11,846 nt of DNA, taken from the NCBI GenBank assembly GCA_017446355.1, contig JAFSQZ010000238.1, positions 1-11,846 on the forward strand, in the 5' to 3' direction. Of the stretch, positions 5,802 through 11,846 are shown piece by piece (position 1 is the stretch's first letter; each line of letters opens with the position of its first letter). The notes under the pieces are model-generated. The model worked only from the letters and a program-made list of their open reading frames with translations, searched no databases and was not told where the DNA came from. The position numbers were made by a program, and so were the translations under genes. Source of the DNA: Neisseriaceae bacterium (GTDB taxonomy: Bacteria > Pseudomonadota > Gammaproteobacteria > Burkholderiales > Neisseriaceae).

Positions 5802-6473
5802 TTACGTTTCCTTATTGGGATTGGGTTGTTGTTGACGTTTGACCATCATCGCTTTGCCGATTTCAAACAGCATAGGTAGTAAGGAAATGATGATGATGGC
5901 AATCACAACTAAACCAAAATTGTTTTTCACAGTGGGAACATTACCGAAAAGATAACCAAGTGTGGTGATGGAAACGACCCAAAGGAAGGCACCAATAATG
6001 TTGTAGCGTAAAAATTGTCCGTAGTGCATTTTGCCCATACCGCCCACAAAGGGGGCAAAGGTGCGCACAATGGGAATGAAACGCGCCAAAATAATGGTTT
6101 TGCCACCGTATTTTTCGTAAAACGCGTGGGTTTTTTGTAAATATTCTTGCTTGAATATTCGTGAATGTGGGTTGGCAAACAGTTTTTCACCAAAAAATTG
6201 TCCGATGGCAAAGTTGACAGCATCACCAATCACCGCAGCAGCCAGTAACACAACAATAATCAAGTAAATATTTAATGCGCCATTGGAAGCCGCTGTTATC
6301 GCGCCTGCTGCAAATAATAGGGAATCACCTGGTAAAAAAGGGGTTACCACTAAACCTGTTTCACAAAATACGACTATAAATAAAATGACATAAACCCAAA
6401 CGCCATATTGTGCTGTTAAAAGTGCAAGGTGTTTATCAATGTGTAAAATAAAATCAATCAGTTGACTAATCAT
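5802..6473 (-). CDS. DedA family inner-membrane protein
   Basis: DedA (SNARE-associated, PF09335) proteins are polytopic inner-membrane proteins. Some have been shown to recycle undecaprenyl phosphate or other lipids, and YqjA/YghB of E. coli are needed for proton-dependent membrane functions. The 223-residue product has the family's re-entrant motifs with the charged residues shown essential in YqjA: Glu38 (CETG), Asp50 (PFLPGD), Arg131 and Arg137 (ARFIPIVRTFAPFVGG). Hydrophobic segments lie near 25-45, 50-62, 68-92, 155-175 and 185-205. The C-terminus is basic and polar. The start has a weak ribosome site. It is translated just ahead of the Mth938-like gene. Whether the substrate is undecaprenyl phosphate cannot be told from the sequence. 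Confidence 0.93.
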   Translation of the reverse strand: MISQLIDFILHIDKHLALLTAQYGVWVYVILFIVVFCETGLVVTPFLPGDSLLFAAGAITAASNGALNIYLIIVVLLAAAVIGDAVNFAIGQFFGEKLFANPHSRIFKQEYLQKTHAFYEKYGGKTIILARFIPIVRTFAPFVGGMGKMHYGQFLRYNIIGAFLWVVSITTLGYLFGNVPTVKNNFGLVVIAIIIISLLPMLFEIGKAMMVKRQQQPNPNKET

Positions 6474-6504
6474 TGTGATGAAAACGTAAAGTCAAAAGAT
6501 GAGT

Positions 6505-6532
6505 AATGTAACACAGTTTGTTTGCTTTGCAA
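6505..6532 (-). promoter_or_regulatory. Candidate promoter for dedA
   Basis: On the minus strand TTGCAA (6532-6527) and TACATT (6510-6505) are separated by 16 bases, each four of six to the sigma-70 consensus. The dedA ATG is about 32 bases further on. This is the best match in the 119-base gap before dedA, but neither box is strong. Confidence 0.3.
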
Positions 6533-6592
6533 GTGTTGCATCATAAAAACGCTGTTTTTTGTTTTCAGGCAGGCTGAATGTTATTTATAAGC

Positions 6593-9500
6593 TTATAACC
6601 AAAGTGCTAAATCTTGCCAAGCAATGTCCCATTGCCAAATGCCTTGTTGCGTGATGCCGTCTAAACCGCGTAAGAAGAGATAGCGAATGCTGATAACGGG
6701 GCTTGGACTTTGGCGACTGTTTAAATAACGTGCCACCGCAATGGCGTAAATCAATGCTTGTAGATAGTAGTGGTGTTCGGCAATGGCTTGATTAAGTGTG
6801 TGGGGGTGATAATCAGGCAATAAATTGGATTTGTAGTCTACGATTATTGTGGTGTTTGCTTGGTGAATAAAAAGGTCAATAAAACCAGTGATGTAGCCAT
6901 CAATATCTTTAAAAGACAAGTTTTGAGCTGCCTGAATAATAATGGGGTCTAATGATGTTTGTTGTTGTAGCCATTGTTGAATTTTATGGAGGTCAAAATC
7001 ACTGTGGTGAAACATAAAACGCATTTCGTCTAGGCGTGCGTGTTCAGGCAGCGTGGCGATGTTGAGTTGGTTCAACAGGGGGGTGTGGCAAGTGTCGTGT
7101 GCCATTTGTGCGATGATTGGTGTCCATTTTTCGGCATCAAATTGATGTTTATTTAGGATTTTTTCAATCAATTGGGTTTGTTTGTCGTGGCTGTGTTCTG
7201 CGCGATAATGTTCTAAAATTTCGTGTAAACACACGCCTGCTTTCGCACCACTGGGAAAGTTGGCAATTGTGTTGTCGTTGTTTGAAAGGCTGCCTGAAAG
7301 ATGGTTTTTTTCAGAACATTCTTCTAAATCAATTCGTGTGTTGTGTTCGGCGGTTTCGTTTTCTACTACGCGTTCTTTGGTTTTGGTTAAACCTGTAAAA
7401 CTGGTGTGTTGAATGATTTTTTGTGGACGAAAAAGAATTTCTTGGGCAGTGTATTGTGGTGTTTCAGGCTGCCTGAATGTGTGAGAAACGGTGTGTTGTG
7501 GTGTTTCGTCTGTCCAATAAAAATCGGTTTGATTGGGGTCTTGTTGGGCGATAAATTGTTGCCAAACTTGGGCGAAAGTGTTGTCTTTGTTTTTTTGATA
7601 ACCCAGTAAGTAAGCAAAAATATTTTTGTCGTTGTCTAAAAGATAAAGTGTGAGTTGTTGCTCGGCGCGTGTGAGTGCAACATACCATAAACGCAGATCT
7701 TCGGATAAATGTTCTTTTTGTTGTTGTTCTTTATCTTTGGGCGTGAGTTGATTTTTATGTAATAACAGTGTTTGTTGGTCTTCGTGCAGCGTGAGCCACG
7801 ATTTTTTAGGGTTGTCTTTTTTTTCTTGAAAGGCAAAAGGACAAAAGACAATAGGATATTGCAAACCTTTGGACGCGTGCATGGTAACGATTTTTACCAA
7901 GTTTTCATCGCTTTCTAAACGTAAAATGCTGTTTTCAGGCTGGTTATTGTTGTTTTGGGCTGCCTGAATTTGTGTTTGTAGCCATTGCAACAATGCACTG
8001 GGATTGTTGATTTGTTGTTCGGCGTTTGCCAATAATTCTAGGAGTTGATAAAGATTGGTTAACGTGCGTTCACGGCGTTGTTTGAGCAGATTTTGTTCCA
8101 CTTGATGTGTGGTGAAAATGGTTTGCAAAGCGGCATAAATACCGTGTTTTTGCCAAGTTTGTAGTGATTGTGTTGCCAAATCTGTCCATTGCAACAGCGC
8201 ATCGTTGTGTTGTATTTGTGCCAAATCATCGGCACTGTAATCAAACAGGCAGCCTGAAAGCACATACGTTAAAAATGAATGGTTTAAGGGTTGCAAAATA
8301 AAATTCATTAAACTCAATAAGGATAAAGCTTCTTCTTGCGCAAAGACGCTATCACGACCAAGCAAAACACTTTGAATATTTTGAATTTTTAAAGCGTTTT
8401 GCATCAATTTGCCTTGATAATGATTGCGCACCAATACCGCAATTTGTCCTGCTTCAATAGCGTTTGCTTGCCCTTGTTTATCTAAAATTTTTTGTTCACT
8501 TTGTAATAAATGTGCAATTTCTTGCGCACAATATTGTGCCGCGCCGCGTTGCTTGTCTTGATGTTCAGGCAGCGCGTTTTCTAAATATCGCACCACAAAA
8601 GATGCTTGCTGTGGCACCAAGCGAGATTGTTGGTTTTTATCGGCTGCCTGAATGTCTGTATAAGCAATTTTATCCAGTGCAAATGGTTGCGAATGATTTT
8701 TAAAAAGTGCGCTGATGCTGTTAATCAGTTTGGCGTAACTGCGGTGATTGGTGTTTAAAGTATGGCGTTGTTGTACGCCATCGGCTGCCTGTAAATACGC
8801 AAAAATGTCCGCGCCACGAAAACTGTAAATCGCTTGTTTGGGGTCGCCCACCATAAATAAAGCTTGTGGCTTGTTGCCAGATGCGTTTTTTGCAGCGATG
8901 CCGAATGTGCGCTGAAAAATGGCGTATTGCAAAGGGTCGGTGTCTTGAAACTCATCAATTAAAGCAATACGCCAATTGCTTGCTAACATTTTGGCAAGCG
9001 TGCGTGCGTGGGTTTTGTCGTCTTGCAACGCTTGATAAAGATCCAGCAACATATCATCAAACGAGCGTTCAGGCTGCTCTTTTTTACGTTGTTCGTGTTG
9101 GGTACGTAAATAGGTCAAGAGATTTAATTGCAATTGAATAAGGTGGTTGCTTTGTGCATTTTCCCAATTTTGTGCTGCCTGAAAAAGCGTGTTTAATTGG
9201 CTGATTTTGGCGACATCATCAGGATTTAAAGATTTACCTTTTTTGGTTTTTTCATTCAAAAAATCGGCATCAAAATAACAAGTACCGTTTGAGTTGCTTA
9301 AAGTCATTACAAGGCTTGAAGCATCATCAGGGCTGCCTGAAAATATTTTGAGTTGTTCAAAACGATTTGCCAAAGTTTTTGCTTGAAAACTGTTGCCGTT
9401 TAATTGTGGGTGTTGTTGCCAAAACGCTGTTTCAATTTCAGGCAGCTTGGGCGAAAGGTTTTGCCACGTTTCTATAAACGTTTGTTTTACGTTGGCTAAA

Positions 9501-10159
9501 ATGCTTTGTTCAGGCTGGCGTGTGTGTAAAGTGGGACGCGCTAGAAAATTGCTTAAATGATTGGCAACATCTTGTGGGGTCAGTTTATGGCGATAAACCA
9601 ATGCTGCATTTTCAGGCTGCTGCGCCACTTCTTTTCGCCAAAAATCTTGTGCCGTGTTTAAGCGATAAGTGGGATTGGGATTTTCGTCCAATTCCAGCTG
9701 AAAAGGCGTTTCACAATAAAAAGCAAAATCGCGTAACACGCGTTGACAAAAACCGTGAATGGTAAAAATCGCTGCGTGGTCAAAATGACTGATGGCGGCT
9801 TTTAAACGCAATTGCAAACGTTCTTGCGTATCTTGTTGCAAGGCTTGTTGCAATAATTGAAATAAAAAATCATCGGAGCATTGTTGATTTAATTCGTTAA
9901 GATTTTTTGCAGCATTTGGCGTTTGTTGCAATGCCAATAAAGCATCGTCTAAACGGTCGCGTAAACGATTTTTGAGTTCCGCCGTTGCCGCTTTGGTGAA
10001 CGTTACTACTAAAATTTGTGTAACATCAATACGTTCTAAAATCACTAAACGTGCATACAAAGCAGCAATGCTCCACGTTTTCCCCGTGCCAGCAGAAGCT
10101 TCAATAAGGTGTGTGCCAGAAGAAGGAATGGTTAGTGGGTTTAAAGTGGAAATCATCAT
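6593..10159 (-). CDS. recB: RecB, exodeoxyribonuclease V beta subunit
   Basis: RecB is the 3'-5' helicase and nuclease subunit of RecBCD, which processes double-strand ends for recombination. The 1188-residue product is complete (E. coli 1180). UvrD-like helicase motifs appear in order: Walker A ASAGTGKTW (21-29), VTFTKAATAELKNRL (52-66), Walker B LIDEFQDTDPLQ (400-411), GDPKQAIYSFRGAD (438-451), LNTNHRS (468-474), VTMHASKGLQYP (758-769) and LWYVALTRAEQ (824-834). After a variable linker (about 890-965) the C-terminal nuclease domain carries GVCLHEILEH (His979), Glu1045, Asp1095 in GFIDLF, Asp1108 and Lys1110 in VDYKSN, and Gln1134/Tyr1138. All active-site residues are therefore kept. The ATG at 10159 is followed by a second ATG. 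A reversed DUS supplies CAGG about seven bases upstream. recC and recD are not in the window. Confidence 0.97.
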   Translation of the reverse strand: MMISTLNPLTIPSSGTHLIEASAGTGKTWSIAALYARLVILERIDVTQILVVTFTKAATAELKNRLRDRLDDALLALQQTPNAAKNLNELNQQCSDDFLFQLLQQALQQDTQERLQLRLKAAISHFDHAAIFTIHGFCQRVLRDFAFYCETPFQLELDENPNPTYRLNTAQDFWRKEVAQQPENAALVYRHKLTPQDVANHLSNFLARPTLHTRQPEQSILANVKQTFIETWQNLSPKLPEIETAFWQQHPQLNGNSFQAKTLANRFEQLKIFSGSPDDASSLVMTLSNSNGTCYFDADFLNEKTKKGKSLNPDDVAKISQLNTLFQAAQNWENAQSNHLIQLQLNLLTYLRTQHEQRKKEQPERSFDDMLLDLYQALQDDKTHARTLAKMLASNWRIALIDEFQDTDPLQYAIFQRTFGIAAKNASGNKPQALFMVGDPKQAIYSFRGADIFAYLQAADGVQQRHTLNTNHRSYAKLINSISALFKNHSQPFALDKIAYTDIQAADKNQQSRLVPQQASFVVRYLENALPEHQDKQRGAAQYCAQEIAHLLQSEQKILDKQGQANAIEAGQIAVLVRNHYQGKLMQNALKIQNIQSVLLGRDSVFAQEEALSLLSLMNFILQPLNHSFLTYVLSGCLFDYSADDLAQIQHNDALLQWTDLATQSLQTWQKHGIYAALQTIFTTHQVEQNLLKQRRERTLTNLYQLLELLANAEQQINNPSALLQWLQTQIQAAQNNNNQPENSILRLESDENLVKIVTMHASKGLQYPIVFCPFAFQEKKDNPKKSWLTLHEDQQTLLLHKNQLTPKDKEQQQKEHLSEDLRLWYVALTRAEQQLTLYLLDNDKNIFAYLLGYQKNKDNTFAQVWQQFIAQQDPNQTDFYWTDETPQHTVSHTFRQPETPQYTAQEILFRPQKIIQHTSFTGLTKTKERVVENETAEHNTRIDLEECSEKNHLSGSLSNNDNTIANFPSGAKAGVCLHEILEHYRAEHSHDKQTQLIEKILNKHQFDAEKWTPIIAQMAHDTCHTPLLNQLNIATLPEHARLDEMRFMFHHSDFDLHKIQQWLQQQTSLDPIIIQAAQNLSFKDIDGYITGFIDLFIHQANTTIIVDYKSNLLPDYHPHTLNQAIAEHHYYLQALIYAIAVARYLNSRQSPSPVISIRYLFLRGLDGITQQGIWQWDIAWQDLALWL
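6927..9446. repeat. Cluster of DUS words inside recB
   Basis: GCTGCCTGAA occurs on the plus strand at 6927, 7289, 7468, 7959, 8643, 9174 and 9332, and on the minus strand at 7043-7052, 8564-8573 and 9437-9446. The sister word GCAGCCTGAA occurs on the plus strand at 8249 and on the minus strand at 7463-7472, 9068-9077 and 9611-9620 (the last just beyond this span). One full 12-base AGGCTGCCTGAA is at 7287-7298. At 7463-7477 the two words overlap in a TTCAGG/CCTGAA near-palindrome. Each word is read in frame by recB. Confidence 0.8.
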
Positions 10160-10160
10160 A

Positions 10161-10188
10161 ATGCTGCCTGAAAAATGCTGCCTGAAAA
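10161..10188 (+). repeat. Perfect tandem 14-bp repeat carrying two DUS cores at the recB start
   Basis: ATGCTGCCTGAAAA is repeated twice without a gap (10161-10174, 10175-10188), each copy holding GCTGCCTGAA. The first copy begins one base beyond the recB start codon, so on the minus strand its CAGG lies where a Shine-Dalgarno site is expected. Confidence 0.8.
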
Positions 10189-10233
10189 ACGTTTATTCTA
10201 TCTTAAAAATTTGTGGTGTGTGTGAAACGCTTT

Positions 10234-10248
10234 TTCAGGCTGCCTGAA
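10234..10248. repeat. Self-overlapping DUS pair
   Basis: TTCAGGCTGCCTGAA contains AGGCTGCCTGAA on the plus strand (10237-10248) and AGGCAGCCTGAA on the minus strand (10245-10234). It lies between the uncharacterised anchored protein gene and recB, where a terminator would be expected, but no T tract follows on the minus strand. Confidence 0.7.
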
Positions 10249-10284
10249 CGCTTGGTGAAGTGTGTTATCTTGGCTTGACAAGTA

Positions 10285-10938
10285 TTATGGATTTATTTTT
10301 TCTACCTGACACACCAACACAATTTCACACGCACCAGCACCTGTGTCGTTACGCGATAAAGAAGTGTGCCAATAGCCACCATCATCCCAATCAACATTGA
10401 CCAGCCAACCTGCTATTTTAACGTGTTCACCTTTTTTGATTTTTTTCATTTTGTACCAAATAGATTTATCAGCGGGAATTAAGTGCGTATTGCTGCTCAT
10501 TTGTATGATTTCTTGTACGCTAATAGGCAGTTTGGGAACATTTTCTGCTTTGACGCGCCAATGGTAAAAACGTCCTCGTTGGGAAATGTTAATGTATTGC
10601 AAAGCCTTTTTGTCGGTCATTTTTTGCCAACCCAAAGCCCAGTCTACTGGTGAAAAATCGCTTTCTCTTCCCCAGCTGTATTGATGTGTGGACAATACTT
10701 TTGCACTTAATGCGTAACCTGCTTTGGGGGTAACATTGGCTTTTGCTTTCTGAAAACGCATCGTTTTCACATCACTCGGTACGTCTGTTTGTTTAGGTGC
10801 ATCAAGAATATTCCCTGCTAATTGTGGTGGCAAAGGACAGGTGCTGCTGTTTAATGCTACGTATTCTGCTGGTGATGCCGAGAAAAACCAATATTTCATC
10901 AGAATAATCATCAATACTAAAAATAGCCATTTTTTCAT
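10285..10938 (-). CDS. Conserved uncharacterised membrane-anchored protein
   Basis: I recognise the look of this protein (a widespread uncharacterised proteobacterial type) but no function. Of 217 residues, 3-19 form one hydrophobic segment after two lysines, so the protein is either anchored in the inner membrane with its bulk outside or is secreted. The body has sharply patterned blocks: YSWGRESDFSPVDWALGW (87-104), INISQRGRFYHWRV (116-129), MSSNTHLIPAD (147-157), KKGEHVKIAGWLV (168-180) and SLSRNDTGAGACE (193-205). The last blocks read like a small beta-barrel with a Trp/His-rich pocket. Cys34, 204 and 210 could form a disulfide. It is divergent from ptsN across 182 bases. The ribosome site is weak. 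Confidence 0.85.
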   Translation of the reverse strand: MKKWLFLVLMIILMKYWFFSASPAEYVALNSSTCPLPPQLAGNILDAPKQTDVPSDVKTMRFQKAKANVTPKAGYALSAKVLSTHQYSWGRESDFSPVDWALGWQKMTDKKALQYINISQRGRFYHWRVKAENVPKLPISVQEIIQMSSNTHLIPADKSIWYKMKKIKKGEHVKIAGWLVNVDWDDGGYWHTSLSRNDTGAGACEIVLVCQVEKINP

Positions 10939-10950
10939 ATGCGAACTCGT

Positions 10951-10959
10951 TGTGGATAA
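10951..10959 (-). promoter_or_regulatory. Perfect DnaA-box 9-mer
   Basis: The minus strand reads TTATCCACA, the E. coli DnaA-box consensus, 13 bases before the start of the anchored protein gene. A one-mismatch copy (TTATCCACT) lies at 11077-11069 inside the proposed ptsN promoter. An isolated box may simply be chance or a minor DnaA-responsive site. Confidence 0.3.
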
Positions 10960-11059
10960 CAGAGAAATTGTATTGCTTTTGTGCTGCTGAAATTAAAGTA
11001 AAAAATCAGTGTTCAGCTTTGTGTGGTGGCAATGTTTAAATCATACCTAAAAAAGTGTA

Positions 11060-11088
11060 TTGAGTGAAAGTGGATAAAGGAATACAAT
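11060..11088 (+). promoter_or_regulatory. Sigma-70-type promoter for ptsN
   Basis: TTGAGT (11060-11065) and TACAAT (11083-11088) are spaced by 17 bases, with four and five of six matches to consensus. Transcription would begin near 11095, about 26 bases before the ptsN ATG. This is the best promoter in the divergent region. Confidence 0.55.
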
Positions 11089-11120
11089 TGCGCCGTTTTA
11101 GACCAGTTAGAGTGTAGTAG

Positions 11121-11612
11121 ATGGTTTCAATTGGTGATATTCTTCCTTTAACGCGCGTGGTATTGGATTTGGAAGTGTCCAGTAGAAAACGTTTGTTTGA
11201 AACGGTTGGCAAATTGATTGCAGATACAGTAAGCGCAGAGCAAGTAGATGCAATAGAAGAAACAGAAGAAGCAAATACGCAGTTGGCAACAGATGTTTTT
11301 GAAAGTTTGTTTGATCGTGAGCGTTTGGGGTCAACAGGTTTTGGCAATGGTGTTGCCATTCCGCATGGTCGCTTGGAATGTATTAAACAAGCAATGGGCG
11401 TGTTGATACGTTTAAAAGAAGCCATTGATTTTGATGCCTCTGACAATAAACCTGTTTCGCTGGTGTTTGCTTTATTGGTGCCAAAAGAAGAAACAAATGA
11501 ATATTTGGAAATCTTGTCGCGTTTGGCAGAGCGTTTGTCTAACCCAGAAGTTCGTGAGCGTTTGTTGTCGTGTGATGATGCACAAACGGCACGAGATTTG
11601 GTGATAAACTAA
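11121..11612 (+). CDS. ptsN: PtsN, EIIA-Ntr component of the nitrogen PTS
   Basis: PtsN is a cytosolic EIIA-type regulator, phosphorylated on one histidine by the EI-Ntr/NPr relay, which tunes processes such as potassium balance and nitrogen or carbon responses. The 163-residue product keeps the core FDRERLGSTGFGNGVAIPHGR (64-84) with the phosphoacceptor His82, then FDASDNKPVSLVFALLVPK and the C-terminal helix EYLEILSRLAERL. Compared with E. coli PtsN there is an extra acidic stretch (about residues 39-56, rich in Glu). The ATG directly follows an in-frame stop (TAG at 11118-11120) and its ribosome site is poor. It is the only complete plus-strand gene of the window. Any partner genes such as hprK or rapZ, which often follow, would lie outside. 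Confidence 0.95.
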   Translation: MVSIGDILPLTRVVLDLEVSSRKRLFETVGKLIADTVSAEQVDAIEETEEANTQLATDVFESLFDRERLGSTGFGNGVAIPHGRLECIKQAMGVLIRLKEAIDFDASDNKPVSLVFALLVPKEETNEYLEILSRLAERLSNPEVRERLLSCDDAQTARDLVIN

Positions 11613-11615
11613 ACT

Positions 11616-11630
11616 TTCAGGCAGCCTGAA
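11616..11630. repeat. Self-overlapping DUS pair after ptsN
   Basis: TTCAGGCAGCCTGAA, starting three bases after the ptsN stop codon, holds AGGCAGCCTGAA on the plus strand (11619-11630) and AGGCTGCCTGAA on the minus strand (11627-11616). It could form a six-base-pair stem but lacks a T tract, so its role as terminator is doubtful. Confidence 0.65.
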
Positions 11631-11659
11631 CGATTGCGTTTTGCTCTTTGTGTTTAGGA

Positions 11660-11692
11660 GATTGCCACGCCGTTTCACGGCTCGCAATGACG
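11660..11692 (-). repeat. Single hairpin repeat unit (CGTCATTGC variant)
   Basis: Read on the minus strand this begins CGTCATTGC. The outer stem is ATTGC (11688-11684) with GCAAT (11665-11661), the inner stem GCCGT with ACGGC (11681-11677 and 11673-11669), and the loop GAA, with GA on one side and GTG on the other between the stems. Repeats of this general form (CGTCATTGCGAG...GCAATC) are scattered in many unrelated bacterial genomes, as I recall. It is 22 bases from the two-unit element that follows. Confidence 0.65.
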
Positions 11693-11714
11693 GAAATTTT
11701 CTAGATATTGAAAC

Positions 11715-11846
11715 CTTTGCAAAACTCGTCATTCTGAACTTTTCGCAGAAAAGTGAAGAATCTTATTCTTTGTTTGATAAAGATTTTTCCCTTTCACTTC
11801 GTTCAAGGTCAAAATGACGAATAGTACAAAGTAGGGTTTTGCAAAG
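11715..11846 (+). repeat. Hairpin repeat element with perfect 11-bp inverted ends, 132 bp
   Basis: The ends CTTTGCAAAAC (11715-11725) and GTTTTGCAAAG (11836-11846) are exact inverted repeats; the window stops exactly there, so target duplication cannot be checked. Unit 1 has outer stem ATTCT/AGAAT (11731-11735, 11757-11761), inner stem ACTTTTC/GAAAAGT and loop GCA. Unit 2, on the other strand, has outer stem ATTTT/AAAAT (11783-11787, 11811-11815), then CCTT/AAGG, then AC/GT around a GAA loop, with GA on both sides at two levels. The left half is almost identical to 421-490. There is no coding capacity. Confidence 0.75.

Noticed and set aside
6585..6598. Palindrome TTATAAGCTTATAA at the recB stop codon as operator
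   Set aside because: It overlaps the last codons of recB, is very AT-rich and has no nearby promoter; most likely incidental.
8059..8265. Short open frames on both strands inside recB, up to about 90 codons
   Set aside because: They are shadows of the recB frame, without ribosome sites or recognisable products; recB explains the whole stretch.
11036..11446. 136-codon minus-strand frame opposite ptsN
   Set aside because: It lies antisense to a clear ptsN, has a composition typical of a shadow frame, and matches no family I know.

Overview
The window looks like a chromosomal stretch from a member of the Neisseriaceae. The strongest evidence is the density of DNA-uptake-sequence (DUS) words. 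I count 27 copies of the 10-mer GCTGCCTGAA on the two strands, about one per 440 bp, and 8 copies of the sister word GCAGCCTGAA. The first word is the core of the dialect described for Simonsiella (AGGCTGCCTGAA) and the second the core of the Kingella dialect (AGGCAGCCTGAA). Base composition is AT-rich, by eye roughly 40% GC. A Simonsiella-like or related oral Neisseriaceae species fits best; the genus is an inference.

Layout, left to right. (1) 1-86 is the last 27 codons of a plus-strand gene, followed by a hairpin terminator. (2) About 540 bp between convergent transcription units (131-667) holds a cluster of small hairpin repeat elements and a 46-bp perfect palindrome. (3) A long minus-strand block follows: tpiA-secG-tRNA-Leu(GAG) (1877-668); trpC, a small lipoprotein gene and an LpxL-type lipid A acyltransferase (4170-1982); a lipoprotein with an LprI-like C-terminus (5282-4239); dedA and a Mth938-fold gene (6473-5436); recB (10159-6593); and an uncharacterised membrane-anchored protein (10938-10285). 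(4) Divergent from these, ptsN is read on the plus strand (11121-11612). It is followed by a DUS pair and more of the hairpin repeats up to the window edge.

Functionally this is mostly housekeeping: glycolysis (TpiA), protein export (SecG), leucine decoding, tryptophan synthesis (TrpC), lipid A acylation (LpxL), an inner-membrane DedA protein, double-strand break repair (RecB) and nitrogen-PTS regulation (PtsN). secG followed directly by tRNA-Leu(GAG) matches the secG-leuU order of E. coli. DUS words sit both between genes and inside them. recB alone holds about 15 of the two core words, where they write recurring short peptides into the protein.

The least ordinary part is the repeat family in the convergent or downstream spacers at 275-627 and 11660-11846. 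Elements of about 110-130 bp have TIR-like ends (CTTTGCAAAAC) and contain two hairpin units in opposite orientation. Each unit starts with a CGTCATT-like word and has an outer stem whose two sides change together between copies, with a recurrent GA/GA internal loop. This is the architecture of REPIN/BIME-type elements. No transposase is in the window, so mobility is inferred.
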